Source: Anaerolineales bacterium HSG25
GTDB lineage: Bacteria > Chloroflexota > Anaerolineae > 4572-78 > J111
DNA length: 35,910 nucleotides
Direction of reading: 5' to 3'
NCBI GenBank assembly: GCA_030377865.1
Contig: JAUCGA010000006.1
Span: 73,403-109,312 of the forward strand
Position numbers and translations under genes: made by a program. Shown here piece after piece: positions 26,258 through 33,997 of the stretch; positions within the stretch are counted from its first letter, which is position 1, and each line of letters opens with the position of its first letter. A model generated the notes under the pieces. That model did not search any database. It was not told the DNA's origin and saw only the letters and a list, made by a program, of their open reading frames with translations.

Positions 26258-26363
26258 TAAGGCACGTGGAAAAAAATAATTGTCCCGTGGAGTAGGCACG
26301 CGTCGTGCCGCACCGCGGGTGCTGACTCCTCAATTGGGATGTTTTATTTTTTCCGTCTGCCTA
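26258..26363. repeat. long imperfect palindrome with GGCACG-CGT-CGTGCC core
   Basis: The outer arms 26258-26286 and 26336-26363 are imperfect inverted repeats of about 28 bp, rich in A on one side and T on the other. The centre contains the perfect hairpin GGCACG-CGT-CGTGCC (26295-26309). It is non-coding and lies upstream of the ABC-F promoter. With the element and hairpins to its left it accounts for most of the spacer 25967-26400. Confidence 0.55.
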
Positions 26364-26400
26364 AATCCTTGGGTAGTTAAATTGTCGAAACGGAGTCTGA

Positions 26401-26429
26401 TTGACAACTGTCAACAGCTAGAATACAAT
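26401..26429 (+). promoter_or_regulatory. sigma-70-type promoter for the ABC-F gene
   Basis: TTGACA (26401-26406) and TACAAT (26424-26429) with a 17-nt spacer form a near-consensus promoter. Transcription from about 26436 would give a leader of about 80 nt that includes an AGGAAT-type element end (26477-26498) before the ATG at 26519. Confidence 0.75.
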
Positions 26430-26476
26430 GGAATCCTATTTTTAAAAAATTGACCCTCTCTTATGAGCGATTTCAC

Positions 26477-26498
26477 AGGTTAATTAATTCCTATTCCT
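26477..26498. repeat. AGGAAT-family element end in the ABC-F leader
   Basis: AGGTTAATTAATTCCTATTCCT is one terminus of the element family in reverse orientation. No partner end is visible, so this is a solo or decayed end located between the promoter and the start codon. Confidence 0.45.
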
Positions 26499-26518
26499 CA
26501 AAAAAACTGGTACTCCTT

Positions 26519-28414
26519 ATGAATTTAGTCACCTTAGAAAACATATCCAAACAGTACAGCGAACGCCTTTTGCTCGATCAGGTGAGTTTGCAGATAAACA
26601 GCGGCGACAAAATCGGCCTGATTGGGATCAATGGCAGTGGAAAAACCACGCTCTTGCGTTTGATTGCCCAGACTGAACTTCCCGACGACGGGCAGTTGAC
26701 GGTGTGGGGCGGAGTGCGAGTGCGCTACCTGCCTCAAGAGCCAGAACTCAACCAAAAACATACCGTTCTGGAGGCGTTGTTTACCAGTGATTTGCCCGAA
26801 GTACAACTGCTTCGTCGCTACGAGTGGGCCAGTCAGCAATTACAACATGAGCCTGACAATACTGAGTGGCAGGATCAGCTGACCGCCCTCAGCGACGAGA
26901 TGGATCGGCTGAACGGTTGGGCGATTGAAGCCAAAGTGAAGGCCATGCTGACCAAGTTGGGCATCACCGATTTTAGAGTACCAGTGGCGCAGTTGAGCGG
27001 TGGTCAGCGTAAACGGGTCGCCTTGGCACGGGTGCTGATTGATCGAGCCGACCTGCTGATTCTGGATGAGCCGACCAACCATGTCGATGCCGAGACGATT
27101 GCTTGGTTGGAGGGATACCTGACCGATGAGCCGGGGGCACTGATGATGGTCACTCATGATCGCTACTTTTTGGATCGAGTCGCCAACCGGATTATCGACC
27201 TCGACCGGCGACAGTTGGTCAGTTATGTGGGTAACTATAGTCACTATTTAGAACGAAGTGCGGCTCGGCATGATCAGTTGCGCGTCGCTGAGGAGAATCA
27301 GGAGCGTTTACTCAAACGAGAGCTAGAATGGCTCCGGCGGGGAGCGCAGGCGCGGAGTACCAAACAGAAAGCCCGCAAGCAGAGAATCGAGGAGATGCAA
27401 CGGCTCAGTTACGACAGCAAAACCAATCAGGTGGCCCTGAATTTGGCGACACGACGCTTGGGCAAACAGGTACTAGAGGTCAAACAGTTGAGCAAACAGT
27501 TCGACGGACAGCCGGCCTTGTTCAAGCAGGCTGATTTTTACCTCAAGCCGGGCGATAGAATCGGCATTGTGGGGCCAAACGGAACGGGTAAATCTACCTT
27601 TCTGAATCTGCTGGCCGAGCGACTACAGCCCGATGAAGGTAGCATCTCATGGGGTGAGACGGTTCGTCTGGGCTATTACGATCAACAGAGTAGCCAACTG
27701 ATTGACAACATGACGGTCATCAAATTTATTGAGCAATCTGCGCCGGTGATTCTAGCCAAAGATGGCACTCGCATGACCGCTTTTCAGATGTTGGAATGGT
27801 TTCTGTTTGGCCGGAAAAAGCAGTACGCTCAAATCGGCACCTTGAGCGGCGGGGAGCGGCGGCGACTCTACTTGCTCCATGTACTGATCCATCAACCGAA
27901 TGTACTATTTTTGGATGAGCCGACCAACGATTTAGACATCCAAACCTTGAACGTGCTGGAGGAGTTTTTAGACCATTTTACAGGTTGTCTGGTCGTGGTT
28001 AGCCATGATCGCTACTTTTTAGATCGGGCGGTCGATTATCTGATTAGCTTTGAGGGTGGCTCGATTAGTCAGCGCTACCCCACCCCGTACAGCACCTATC
28101 AACGTCTGCGGGCAGAGAAACGGTCAGCCCAAACCGCACCCACCCCACGCCCGTCCAAATCGAAACCCAAGCCAACTCAAGCAAAACCGCGCAAACTCAC
28201 ATGGAAAGAGGCTCGCGAATTGGAACAACTTGATGAACGGTTGGAAACGTTAGAGGCCGACAAAGAGCGCCTGCAAACGAGCATCAATCAAGCTGGGGCT
28301 GACTATCAGCAACTCCAACAGTTGGCCGAGCAGTTGCAAACTGTGGAGGCTGAACTGGATACGGTCATGGAGCGGTGGCTGGAGTTGTCGGAGATTGCGG
28401 AAAATAATGGATGA
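26519..28414 (+). CDS. uup: ABC-F family ATPase, Uup-like
   Basis: A 631-residue cytoplasmic protein with two ABC cassettes and no membrane segments, the layout of ABC-F proteins that act on the ribosome. The first cassette has GINGSGKTT (37-45), LSGGQRKRVAL and LLILDEPTNHVD; the second has GPNGTGKST, LSGGERRRLYL and VLFLDEPTNDLD. The Arg/Lys-rich interdomain linker (LERSAARHDQ...RSTKQKARKQR) and the C-terminal coiled coil starting KPRKLTWKEARELEQLDERL are typical of Uup. The gene name is by resemblance only. The ATG at 26519 is where the family N-terminus (MNLVTLENISKQY) begins; no good Shine-Dalgarno precedes it, and the longer frame would need a TTG and would translate an element end. The near-consensus promoter at 26401 drives it, probably together with the next gene 39 nt downstream. 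Confidence 0.9.
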   Translation: MNLVTLENISKQYSERLLLDQVSLQINSGDKIGLIGINGSGKTTLLRLIAQTELPDDGQLTVWGGVRVRYLPQEPELNQKHTVLEALFTSDLPEVQLLRRYEWASQQLQHEPDNTEWQDQLTALSDEMDRLNGWAIEAKVKAMLTKLGITDFRVPVAQLSGGQRKRVALARVLIDRADLLILDEPTNHVDAETIAWLEGYLTDEPGALMMVTHDRYFLDRVANRIIDLDRRQLVSYVGNYSHYLERSAARHDQLRVAEENQERLLKRELEWLRRGAQARSTKQKARKQRIEEMQRLSYDSKTNQVALNLATRRLGKQVLEVKQLSKQFDGQPALFKQADFYLKPGDRIGIVGPNGTGKSTFLNLLAERLQPDEGSISWGETVRLGYYDQQSSQLIDNMTVIKFIEQSAPVILAKDGTRMTAFQMLEWFLFGRKKQYAQIGTLSGGERRRLYLLHVLIHQPNVLFLDEPTNDLDIQTLNVLEEFLDHFTGCLVVVSHDRYFLDRAVDYLISFEGGSISQRYPTPYSTYQRLRAEKRSAQTAPTPRPSKSKPKPTQAKPRKLTWKEARELEQLDERLETLEADKERLQTSINQAGADYQQLQQLAEQLQTVEAELDTVMERWLELSEIAENNG

Positions 28415-28453
28415 TAATATCGTTGCCAAAATCGATATACGGAGGTTTTTACT

Positions 28454-29164
28454 ATGGGAGAACGACACTTAGTTTATGCACGGGTTGATGACACTGGCTA
28501 TTGGGGTCGTCAAGAGCAAGAGCAGGTTTACTACAATAACAATCTGCTGGGCCTTCATCATCAGTGGCTGTTAGGGTACAGCGCGCTAAATTGTTTGGTT
28601 AATGTGCTTGATTTTCATAGCCGGAATATTTTTATAGATGGTGACAAAAAGATGAATTTTTCACCATTTCACTTGAATGCTTCAGATTACCTGTATCGTC
28701 AGGGGTCTGAATCGGGATGTACCCATGCCGAACATGCGTTACAAGCATTTTATACCGCTTGCCACATAACCGGATTTTGGGGATCGAGTCCCACGATTCT
28801 ACAGAAGGACGGCTTTTTTTATAATGATAATAATACAGGCATTACCATTATCGACTTTTTAGAGTTTGACCAGCCCAAATACTGTTTCATGAACCCCGGC
28901 TCAATGTTTGTTAACCATGATTTGGCCTCCTTTGAGAGTTGTACTCCCCTAGACGCGCCAACCTATTTGATGGCTTTTGGCGAACCGCCCAAAAAGTGGT
29001 CTGAGGGGCACTTGACCATGTTGCTTGATAAAATATCAACGGTGCCCCTGCTAACAAAAGAGGAATTGTACGATATTTTTCTACCACAACATGCCTTGGA
29101 GGATCAATCTGGTCTGGAGCAACTGACGGGGCAGGTCATAAGTCTACCAAGGAATCGGGATTAA
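28454..29164 (+). CDS. hypothetical protein, 236 residues
   Basis: I do not recognise the family. The protein is soluble, with no signal peptide or membrane segment. It is rich in aromatic residues (YWGRQEQEQVYYNNN, YRQGSESGCTHAEHALQAFY, HITGFWGSS) and has two Cys and several His that could bind metal, although no standard motif is seen. A strong GGAGG lies 8 nt before the ATG. It starts 39 nt after the ABC-F gene on the same strand, so the two are likely co-transcribed. The last codons (AGG AAT CGG GAT TAA) are the terminus of the element at 29150-29250, so the C-terminal four residues and the stop are element-derived. Confidence 0.7.
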   Translation: MGERHLVYARVDDTGYWGRQEQEQVYYNNNLLGLHHQWLLGYSALNCLVNVLDFHSRNIFIDGDKKMNFSPFHLNASDYLYRQGSESGCTHAEHALQAFYTACHITGFWGSSPTILQKDGFFYNDNNTGITIIDFLEFDQPKYCFMNPGSMFVNHDLASFESCTPLDAPTYLMAFGEPPKKWSEGHLTMLLDKISTVPLLTKEELYDIFLPQHALEDQSGLEQLTGQVISLPRNRD

Positions 29165-29250
29165 TTAACTTGTGCAGTTCGCCATGAGAGTGGTTCAATC
29201 TTGGAGATTGAACCACTCTGGAGCGTGCAATTTATTAAAATCCTATTCCT
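29150..29250. mobile_element. AGGAAT-family element, copy 2, supplying the upstream stop codon
   Basis: The termini AGGAATCGGGATTAATTAAC and, in reverse complement, AGGAATAGGATTTTAATAAA match copy 1. The core hairpin is also nearly the same (AGAGTGGTTCAATCT with AGATTGAACCACTCT), so copies 1 and 2 are one subtype. It lies between the unknown gene and the convergent M23 gene, where the hairpin could also end transcription. Confidence 0.7.
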
Positions 29251-29267
29251 TAATCCCAATTCCATGT

Positions 29268-30686
29268 CTAATCCTCATTTTCTAGGGGTGACTGAAGCGT
29301 CACAAAAGTGACTTCGCGTGGCGGAATGGAAACCGTCATGCTAATGGCCTGTCCATCAACCTTAGCCTTAAGGATATAATCACCGACTGGAATATCACCG
29401 ATGACAAAATTTTCGACATACATATCATCATAATTAACTTGGTCGTTAGGATACGTATAAGTTTCTCGCCAGTAGTTTTTTGGTGTTTCAGGATGTTGTA
29501 AGGTAATCAGTTGTACGGGCACAAAAAAACCGTTGGCATCCATCACCCGTCCGGCCAATGCCCCGTATCCTCGGTCGGGCCGAATCCAAAGGTTAGGGTT
29601 ACGAGTATGGCTGTAGCTGTTTGCGCCCACGCGAACTTCTACATGAAGATGTGCCCCCAAAGCCACGCCCCCACTGCCGACCTTGGCAATCGGGTCGTCC
29701 TTGGTTACGGTCTGCCCCTCAGCAACCAATAATTTTGACACGTGACCATACAGGCTGTAAACCGGCTGGTCGTGCCAACTAGCATGCTCAATCACCACTG
29801 CTTGGCCGTAAAAGTCGGGCCACGGGCCTAATAGATGTTCCAAATCATCCGGCCCGGCATGTATCACCACCCCATCTCCAATTGTCAAAATTGTGTTGCC
29901 AAAACTGGCCTGCACATCAATCCCATAGTGCCATAAAAAGTTCCCTTTTGAGTTAGAGCCGTAAGGATATTGGAAACTACCCCAAGCACCATAATCGGGA
30001 AAAGGTCGCCCGAACCAAAGATGGCTTTCTAAGGCTTCGTTGGGCAGGGTATCAGTCGGCACGGCGATGATACGGGGAGCCGGAGTTGGTCGCCACGGGC
30101 GGGGGGTAGGGGTGGTCTTGATGATACCTCCCTCACCAAAGCTGTATTGCGCTGGGTCGAGTGTGCCAACAAAGGCAATAACCGGCGCAGTCGCCTCCAC
30201 AGATTCAGGCGAGGTAGCTTCGATGGGAGTACTGATGGGAGTACTGATGGGGGTACTGATGGGGGCACTGGTAGGAGGACGAGGCGACGGGGTCTGACTG
30301 GGGGCTGGTTCTGGAGTTTCGGTGGGACTTGTCGTTTCGGTGGGCGTAGGTTCTAGAGTTTCGGTGGGTGTAGGTTCTAGGGTTTCGGTAGGGGTGAGTT
30401 CTAGGGTTTCGGTTGATGTGGGAGCTACTGTTGCCGTAGAGGTATTGGTCGGCAAGGGTGTCGCTGTCGGCATGTCGGTTGGGACAGGAGTAGCCGTGAA
30501 GGTCGGTTTTAGGGTCGGCTGTAGGGTATATGTTGCGGTTGGCGTATTGGGGCCGACAAAGGCTAAACTGCTGTCAGAATTGAGTAGTTGCAAGCTGAAC
30601 AGGGCAATCCCCATAATGATGAGGATGAGCATAAGAGCCATGCCGATTAAACGTATCATAGATTGGGTAGGTTTTTGGGTTGTCAT
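29268..30686 (-). CDS. membrane-anchored M23 (LytM-type) metallopeptidase
   Basis: A 472-residue protein likely acting on cell-wall peptides outside the membrane. An N-terminal transmembrane anchor (about 11-34) is followed by a Pro/Thr/Glu-rich stalk (about 47-210) with tandem ETLEPTPT and PIST units. The M23 domain has the zinc site HYGID (H253, D257) and HLHVEVR (H346, H348), with LYGHVSKL between them. The last 90 or so residues form a beta-rich carboxypeptidase-regulatory-like domain (GRVMDANGFFVPVQL, then PVGDYILKAKVDG). The start is the ATG ending at 30686, ahead of the membrane segment; the ribosome binding site is weak. The longer frame would translate the repeat element at 30708-30791. 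Whether the peptidase is active or structural is not known. Confidence 0.88.
   Translation of the reverse strand: MTTQKPTQSMIRLIGMALMLILIIMGIALFSLQLLNSDSSLAFVGPNTPTATYTLQPTLKPTFTATPVPTDMPTATPLPTNTSTATVAPTSTETLELTPTETLEPTPTETLEPTPTETTSPTETPEPAPSQTPSPRPPTSAPISTPISTPISTPIEATSPESVEATAPVIAFVGTLDPAQYSFGEGGIIKTTPTPRPWRPTPAPRIIAVPTDTLPNEALESHLWFGRPFPDYGAWGSFQYPYGSNSKGNFLWHYGIDVQASFGNTILTIGDGVVIHAGPDDLEHLLGPWPDFYGQAVVIEHASWHDQPVYSLYGHVSKLLVAEGQTVTKDDPIAKVGSGGVALGAHLHVEVRVGANSYSHTRNPNLWIRPDRGYGALAGRVMDANGFFVPVQLITLQHPETPKNYWRETYTYPNDQVNYDDMYVENFVIGDIPVGDYILKAKVDGQAISMTVSIPPREVTFVTLQSPLENED
30222..30415. repeat. tandem DNA repeats encoding the Pro/Thr stalk of the M23 protein
   Basis: Two arrays are seen: 12-bp units (GGAGTACTGATG type, 30226-30262) encoding PIST, and 30-bp units (GGTTCTAG(A/G)GTTTCGGT type, 30320-30410) encoding ETLEPTPT. 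Both are in frame and could change length by slippage. Confidence 0.7.
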
Positions 30687-30707
30687 AAAATTTCTCGTTT
30701 TAGTAGT

Positions 30708-30791
30708 GGGTATTAAATAAGTTGAGCGTTTGACTGGAAGCCGGCGCTCCGACTCAGATGACATGCACAATTTAATTAATGCTCATTCATT
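30708..30791. mobile_element. AGGAAT-family element, copy 4 (outer ends partly decayed)
   Basis: ATTAAATAAGTTGAGCGTTTG and ACTGGAAGCCGGCGCT share the core of copy 3 (25958-26035). The right end TGCACAATTTAATTAATGCTC is the standard terminus. It sits directly upstream of the M23 gene. Confidence 0.6.
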
Positions 30792-30806
30792 AGGACTCGT
30801 TCTTAT

Positions 30807-30845
30807 GCACAAAGAAGCCCGTTTAAGTAAACGGACTTCTTTGCG
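30807..30845. terminator. hairpin, possible terminator after the FHA gene
   Basis: CAAAGAAG-C-CCGTTTA can pair with AAACGG-A-CTTCTTTG (about 30810-30843) with one internal mismatch. It lies 200 bp downstream of the minus-strand FHA gene and may end its transcript, but the T-run is weak. Confidence 0.4.
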
Positions 30846-30884
30846 CGTATCATTAAATAGGTAAGGGCTATCTATATGGGCATA

Positions 30885-31045
30885 ATCGTGACGCTACAAG
30901 CGTCACCTACAATGACACATCGGAATAAATCCCGATGTTGATAGCTAAAGCAGGCTAAAGCCAGCTATTTAGGCCGCTTTTAACGGTCTTGAGTTTTTAG
31001 CCTTGCGGCTTTAACCCAAGGCTATCAGTCAACACGTCAACACTA
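30885..31045. repeat. series of small hairpins downstream of the FHA gene
   Basis: Successive palindromes GTGACGCT-ACA-AGCGTCAC, ACATCGG..CCCGATGT, ATAGCT..AGCTAT and GCCTTG..CAAGGC fill the 3' flank of the FHA gene. No gene is seen; these look like remnants of several dispersed repeat families. Confidence 0.5.
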
Positions 31046-31049
31046 CCAA

Positions 31050-33410
31050 TTATTCAATCCAAGCAATCGTTTCATCTGTCCAGCCTCGACTGTTAATCAC
31101 GTCATGCTGAACCTGACCATCCGGTGAGCCACCTAACTCAAATAGACGACGCTGATCATCACCGTCAGGAGTCATTTCCCAGACACTCCATTCGCCATCA
31201 CGGTTACTAACAAAGGCAATATTCTTGCCATCGGGCGACCATGTCGGCAGACCGTCATTTGCCTCATCATTGGTTAGGGCGACGACGTTATCACCGCTCA
31301 AGTCGGTACTGTAGATGTTCCAATCTCCATCCCGTTGCGACATAAAGATAAGGGTCGAGCCATCCGGCGATAGTTCTGGTTTGGAGTCGCTCAGTTCGTT
31401 GGTAATAATCGATGGTACGGCTCCACTAATCGAACCACGCATGAGACCACAGGTACCGCCAACACAGCCCTTAAATACAAACTCCTCGTCGTTCATCCAT
31501 TTGGGCGCTTGACCTTGTACGGGTGCGCCGTCACCACTGCGTAAGACAATCCCTTCACCTTCCACCACCGAATAGATGGCTGGCTCTTCGCCACCGACAC
31601 GAGAATGATACATAAAGGTTTTACTAGTGGGTGAGAACTGCGGCGCTCCGTCCTCAAAAAACTTGGTGACATGCCACTCGTCGCCACCACTTAAGGGACG
31701 AGCCATCAACCCTCGACGGTCGGCTTGCCATGACCGATAGGCCAGTTCAGTACCGTCTTTACTGACTCCGGGTTGGCTGGCTTCACGCTGTAATAGTTCC
31801 TGATTATCACCATCAGCATCGGCAATGTAGATATGATAGGTTCCATTGGCGGGGTCATAAAGTGGGAAGACGATGCGTCCGGTGGCGGCCTGCTGACCAC
31901 GTCCTAACGGTTGATCACGTGATACATATTCGGGTAGAGGGATTGGGGTCGGGGTGATTGTCGGTGACGGGATTGGGGTTAACGTAGCCGACGGGTCGGA
32001 TGTTTCGTCGATCTCATCATCTACATCAGGGGTCTCGTCTGCTGATGGTGTTTCGGTTGTTTTGACCGTCTCATCTGCTGATGGGGTTTCGGTTGTTTCA
32101 GCCGTTTCAGTTTCAGTTTCAGTCTCTGCCGAAGCGATTGAGGCCGAGGTAGGTGTAGCTAACACAGGTGTTGGAGTGGCTGTTTCGGCAGAGACCAAGG
32201 GAGCCAGAACCCGCGTCGCGGTTGGAATAATGACGATTGTTTGTTCCTCGCCTACAGGAACCCACAATTTTAGGTCATCAAAACTGACCCACATGTACGG
32301 ATGGTCGAAGGTTCCGGCAAAAAAGCCGAAGTTGCCACGCACAATCGAATCATCCGTAATGGCAATCACCTCATGATCGTTAATCGAGGCAGAAATGTTC
32401 GGCCCAAAGGCAGAAATTTTGAGGATGTTGGCTCCTTCAGGATTGATATTTTCACTAAATGTCCAATCTTTGAGTGTCAGCCACTCCTCTTCAAAAAACT
32501 TACTGAGCAGATAATGCTGGTCGTTGGCAATATCAAAGCGATAAAAATTGTCCTTGTCCTGCACTCGGAAAATGAGGCCATAACTGTTTTGGGGGTCGCC
32601 ATCCTCCATTTGAGCCTCGACCTCTAGTTCAAAGTTCGCCACATCACGATTTGCCAAACCCCAAGCTACCAAGTTCGAGGTATTGACCTCGACCTGATAA
32701 CGGTTGTTGCCGTATACTTTGCGAGTATACATATCTGACGCATCGTCCCAGCCACTAAATGAATCGCTAAAATCTTCTTCATAAACCAAACTCAACTCAG
32801 GTGGTTCAAATAGCGATAACGGCTCATCGGTAGGAGTTGGTTGGGCCGGTTCGGAGGCGGACTGCTCAACTGTCGGGGTAGCACTATCAGCCATTGCTGG
32901 TTGATTTGGCGTGGTTGGCTGTTGGAACATGGCGTAAAGGACAATGGCTCCAGCCACTAGCATAAGCAGGACAATGCCTCCAGCAATTAGTGGGAACAAG
33001 TTCGGTTGGCTAGTTTCCGTTGCAGGGGCACTTTGAGTTGCTCCTGTGGGAGGAGGGGAAACCGCGTCTTGTGGCCGTCCACTCGCCCGAAACGTGAACT
33101 CGGTTTCACCAATGTCGATTCGGTCGCCATCACTAAGAGCAGTCGGCTCGGTGACGGGGGTACCGTTGACCGTAGTTTGATTATAACTGCCTAAATCGGT
33201 GATAATCCATTGTTCATTTTGTAAAAATATCTCAGCATGATGACGGGATGCTTTGGTGTCGGTCAACACGACATCATTGTCGAGTTCTCGCCCAACTCGA
33301 GTCACCATTTTGAGCTTATGGAGGATGCCCATGTTCTTGCCACGGGTTACCTCTAGTTTTGGGGCCATGTTTGGCATGGCTTGGGTTACGTTGCTGTGTG
33401 AATCTGTCAT
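31050..33410 (-). CDS. FHA - transmembrane - jelly-roll - PD40/TolB-like protein
   Basis: A 786-residue membrane protein. The N-terminal FHA domain (about 18-110) has the phosphothreonine-binding landmarks GRELDNDVVL (G40, R41), SRHHAEI (S55, H58) and TTVNG (N82, G83), so it should read Ser/Thr phosphorylation in the cytoplasm. One membrane helix (138-162) leads outside to a Pro/Thr linker. A LamG or DUF1080-like beta-sandwich follows (about 208-383: EDFSDSFSGWDD, YGLIFRVQDKDNFYRFDI, ISASINDHEV). After a Thr/Glu/Asp-rich stalk come PD40 (TolB-type) beta-propeller repeats (DGTELAYRSW, SPDGSTLIFMSQRDGDWNIY, SPDGKNIAFVSNRDGEW). The role as a transmembrane sensor is inferred. A weak promoter pair is at 33461-33488. 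There is no good ribosome binding site. Confidence 0.85.
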   Translation of the reverse strand: MTDSHSNVTQAMPNMAPKLEVTRGKNMGILHKLKMVTRVGRELDNDVVLTDTKASRHHAEIFLQNEQWIITDLGSYNQTTVNGTPVTEPTALSDGDRIDIGETEFTFRASGRPQDAVSPPPTGATQSAPATETSQPNLFPLIAGGIVLLMLVAGAIVLYAMFQQPTTPNQPAMADSATPTVEQSASEPAQPTPTDEPLSLFEPPELSLVYEEDFSDSFSGWDDASDMYTRKVYGNNRYQVEVNTSNLVAWGLANRDVANFELEVEAQMEDGDPQNSYGLIFRVQDKDNFYRFDIANDQHYLLSKFFEEEWLTLKDWTFSENINPEGANILKISAFGPNISASINDHEVIAITDDSIVRGNFGFFAGTFDHPYMWVSFDDLKLWVPVGEEQTIVIIPTATRVLAPLVSAETATPTPVLATPTSASIASAETETETETAETTETPSADETVKTTETPSADETPDVDDEIDETSDPSATLTPIPSPTITPTPIPLPEYVSRDQPLGRGQQAATGRIVFPLYDPANGTYHIYIADADGDNQELLQREASQPGVSKDGTELAYRSWQADRRGLMARPLSGGDEWHVTKFFEDGAPQFSPTSKTFMYHSRVGGEEPAIYSVVEGEGIVLRSGDGAPVQGQAPKWMNDEEFVFKGCVGGTCGLMRGSISGAVPSIITNELSDSKPELSPDGSTLIFMSQRDGDWNIYSTDLSGDNVVALTNDEANDGLPTWSPDGKNIAFVSNRDGEWSVWEMTPDGDDQRRLFELGGSPDGQVQHDVINSRGWTDETIAWIE

Positions 33411-33460
33411 AAGTTACCAGTTTACTTGTATGATTAATACTATCGATGGTCTTTCATAAA

Positions 33461-33488
33461 CATATAGTTCAGAAGTTTATCATTTCAA
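33461..33488 (-). promoter_or_regulatory. possible promoter for the FHA gene
   Basis: On the minus strand TTGAAA (33488-33483) and TATATG (33466-33461) are 16 nt apart, about 50 nt before the start codon. The match is only moderate. Confidence 0.35.
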
Positions 33489-33517
33489 CATGACTAAAAC
33501 AATATCTGACAATATCT

Positions 33518-33582
33518 GACAGGATTAACAGGATTGACAGGATTACAAGCAAAAAAATCCTGTTAATCCTGTTAATCCTGTC
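33518..33582. repeat. ACAGGATTAACAGGATT hairpin repeat, second copy
   Basis: Three tandem ACAGGATT units (33518-33544) pair with AATCCTGTTA units (33556-33582) in a 27-bp stem with one mismatch around an A-rich loop. It is the same family as 2978-3041. Confidence 0.75.
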
Positions 33583-33817
33583 AAAAAATGTTTTTGATTT
33601 TATCAATATATCAGGTCATGAATGAAACGACAGACTCTATGATAGTTAACAAAAAAGTTTTGAAACGTCGATTTTACTACAAATAATAGTAATTACCAAC
33701 TGTTATCCTTCACTTGAGTACAGGTCAGTTGAGGAAAATATCCGGCATTATCCTCGGATACAATGATTCATCCGAGAATCTGCACAAATTCTTATTGCTC
33801 AACCCACCAGAGCAACC

Positions 33818-33962
33818 TTGCCTATCATCATGAGTGACGGTATCATATCTTTAACACGTAGGAATAAGTATTAATTAGATTGTGCATATCGTCGGAGCCG
33901 GAGCACCGAATCTCCCCCCCAAAGCGACCAATCTTGTCAGTTGCCATGAGTAACGGTATCAT
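33818..33962 (+). promoter_or_regulatory. duplicated promoter segment upstream of the AAA/PD-(D/E)XK gene
   Basis: The proximal copy has TTGTCA (33934-33939), 17 nt, TATCAT (33957-33962), placing a transcript start near 33969. The distal copy has TTGCCT (33818-33823), 17 nt, TATCAT (33841-33846). The two copies share CATGAGT(G/A)ACGGTATCAT. Between them is one end of an AGGAAT-family element (33860-33887). The rest of spacer 33583-33817 shows no gene. Confidence 0.55.
33860..33887. repeat. AGGAAT-family element end
   Basis: AGGAATAAGTATTAATTAG followed by ATTGTGCA is one terminus of the family in forward orientation. The opposite end is not recognisable in the following 70 bp. Confidence 0.5.
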
Positions 33963-33997
33963 GTCCTTGTCATTACATGTAATAAAGGAGTTTTATT

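Noticed and set aside
30885..31045. Riboswitch or structured RNA
   Set aside because: The hairpins are short, independent palindromes located 3' of a gene, and they resemble mixed repeat debris rather than a conserved fold.
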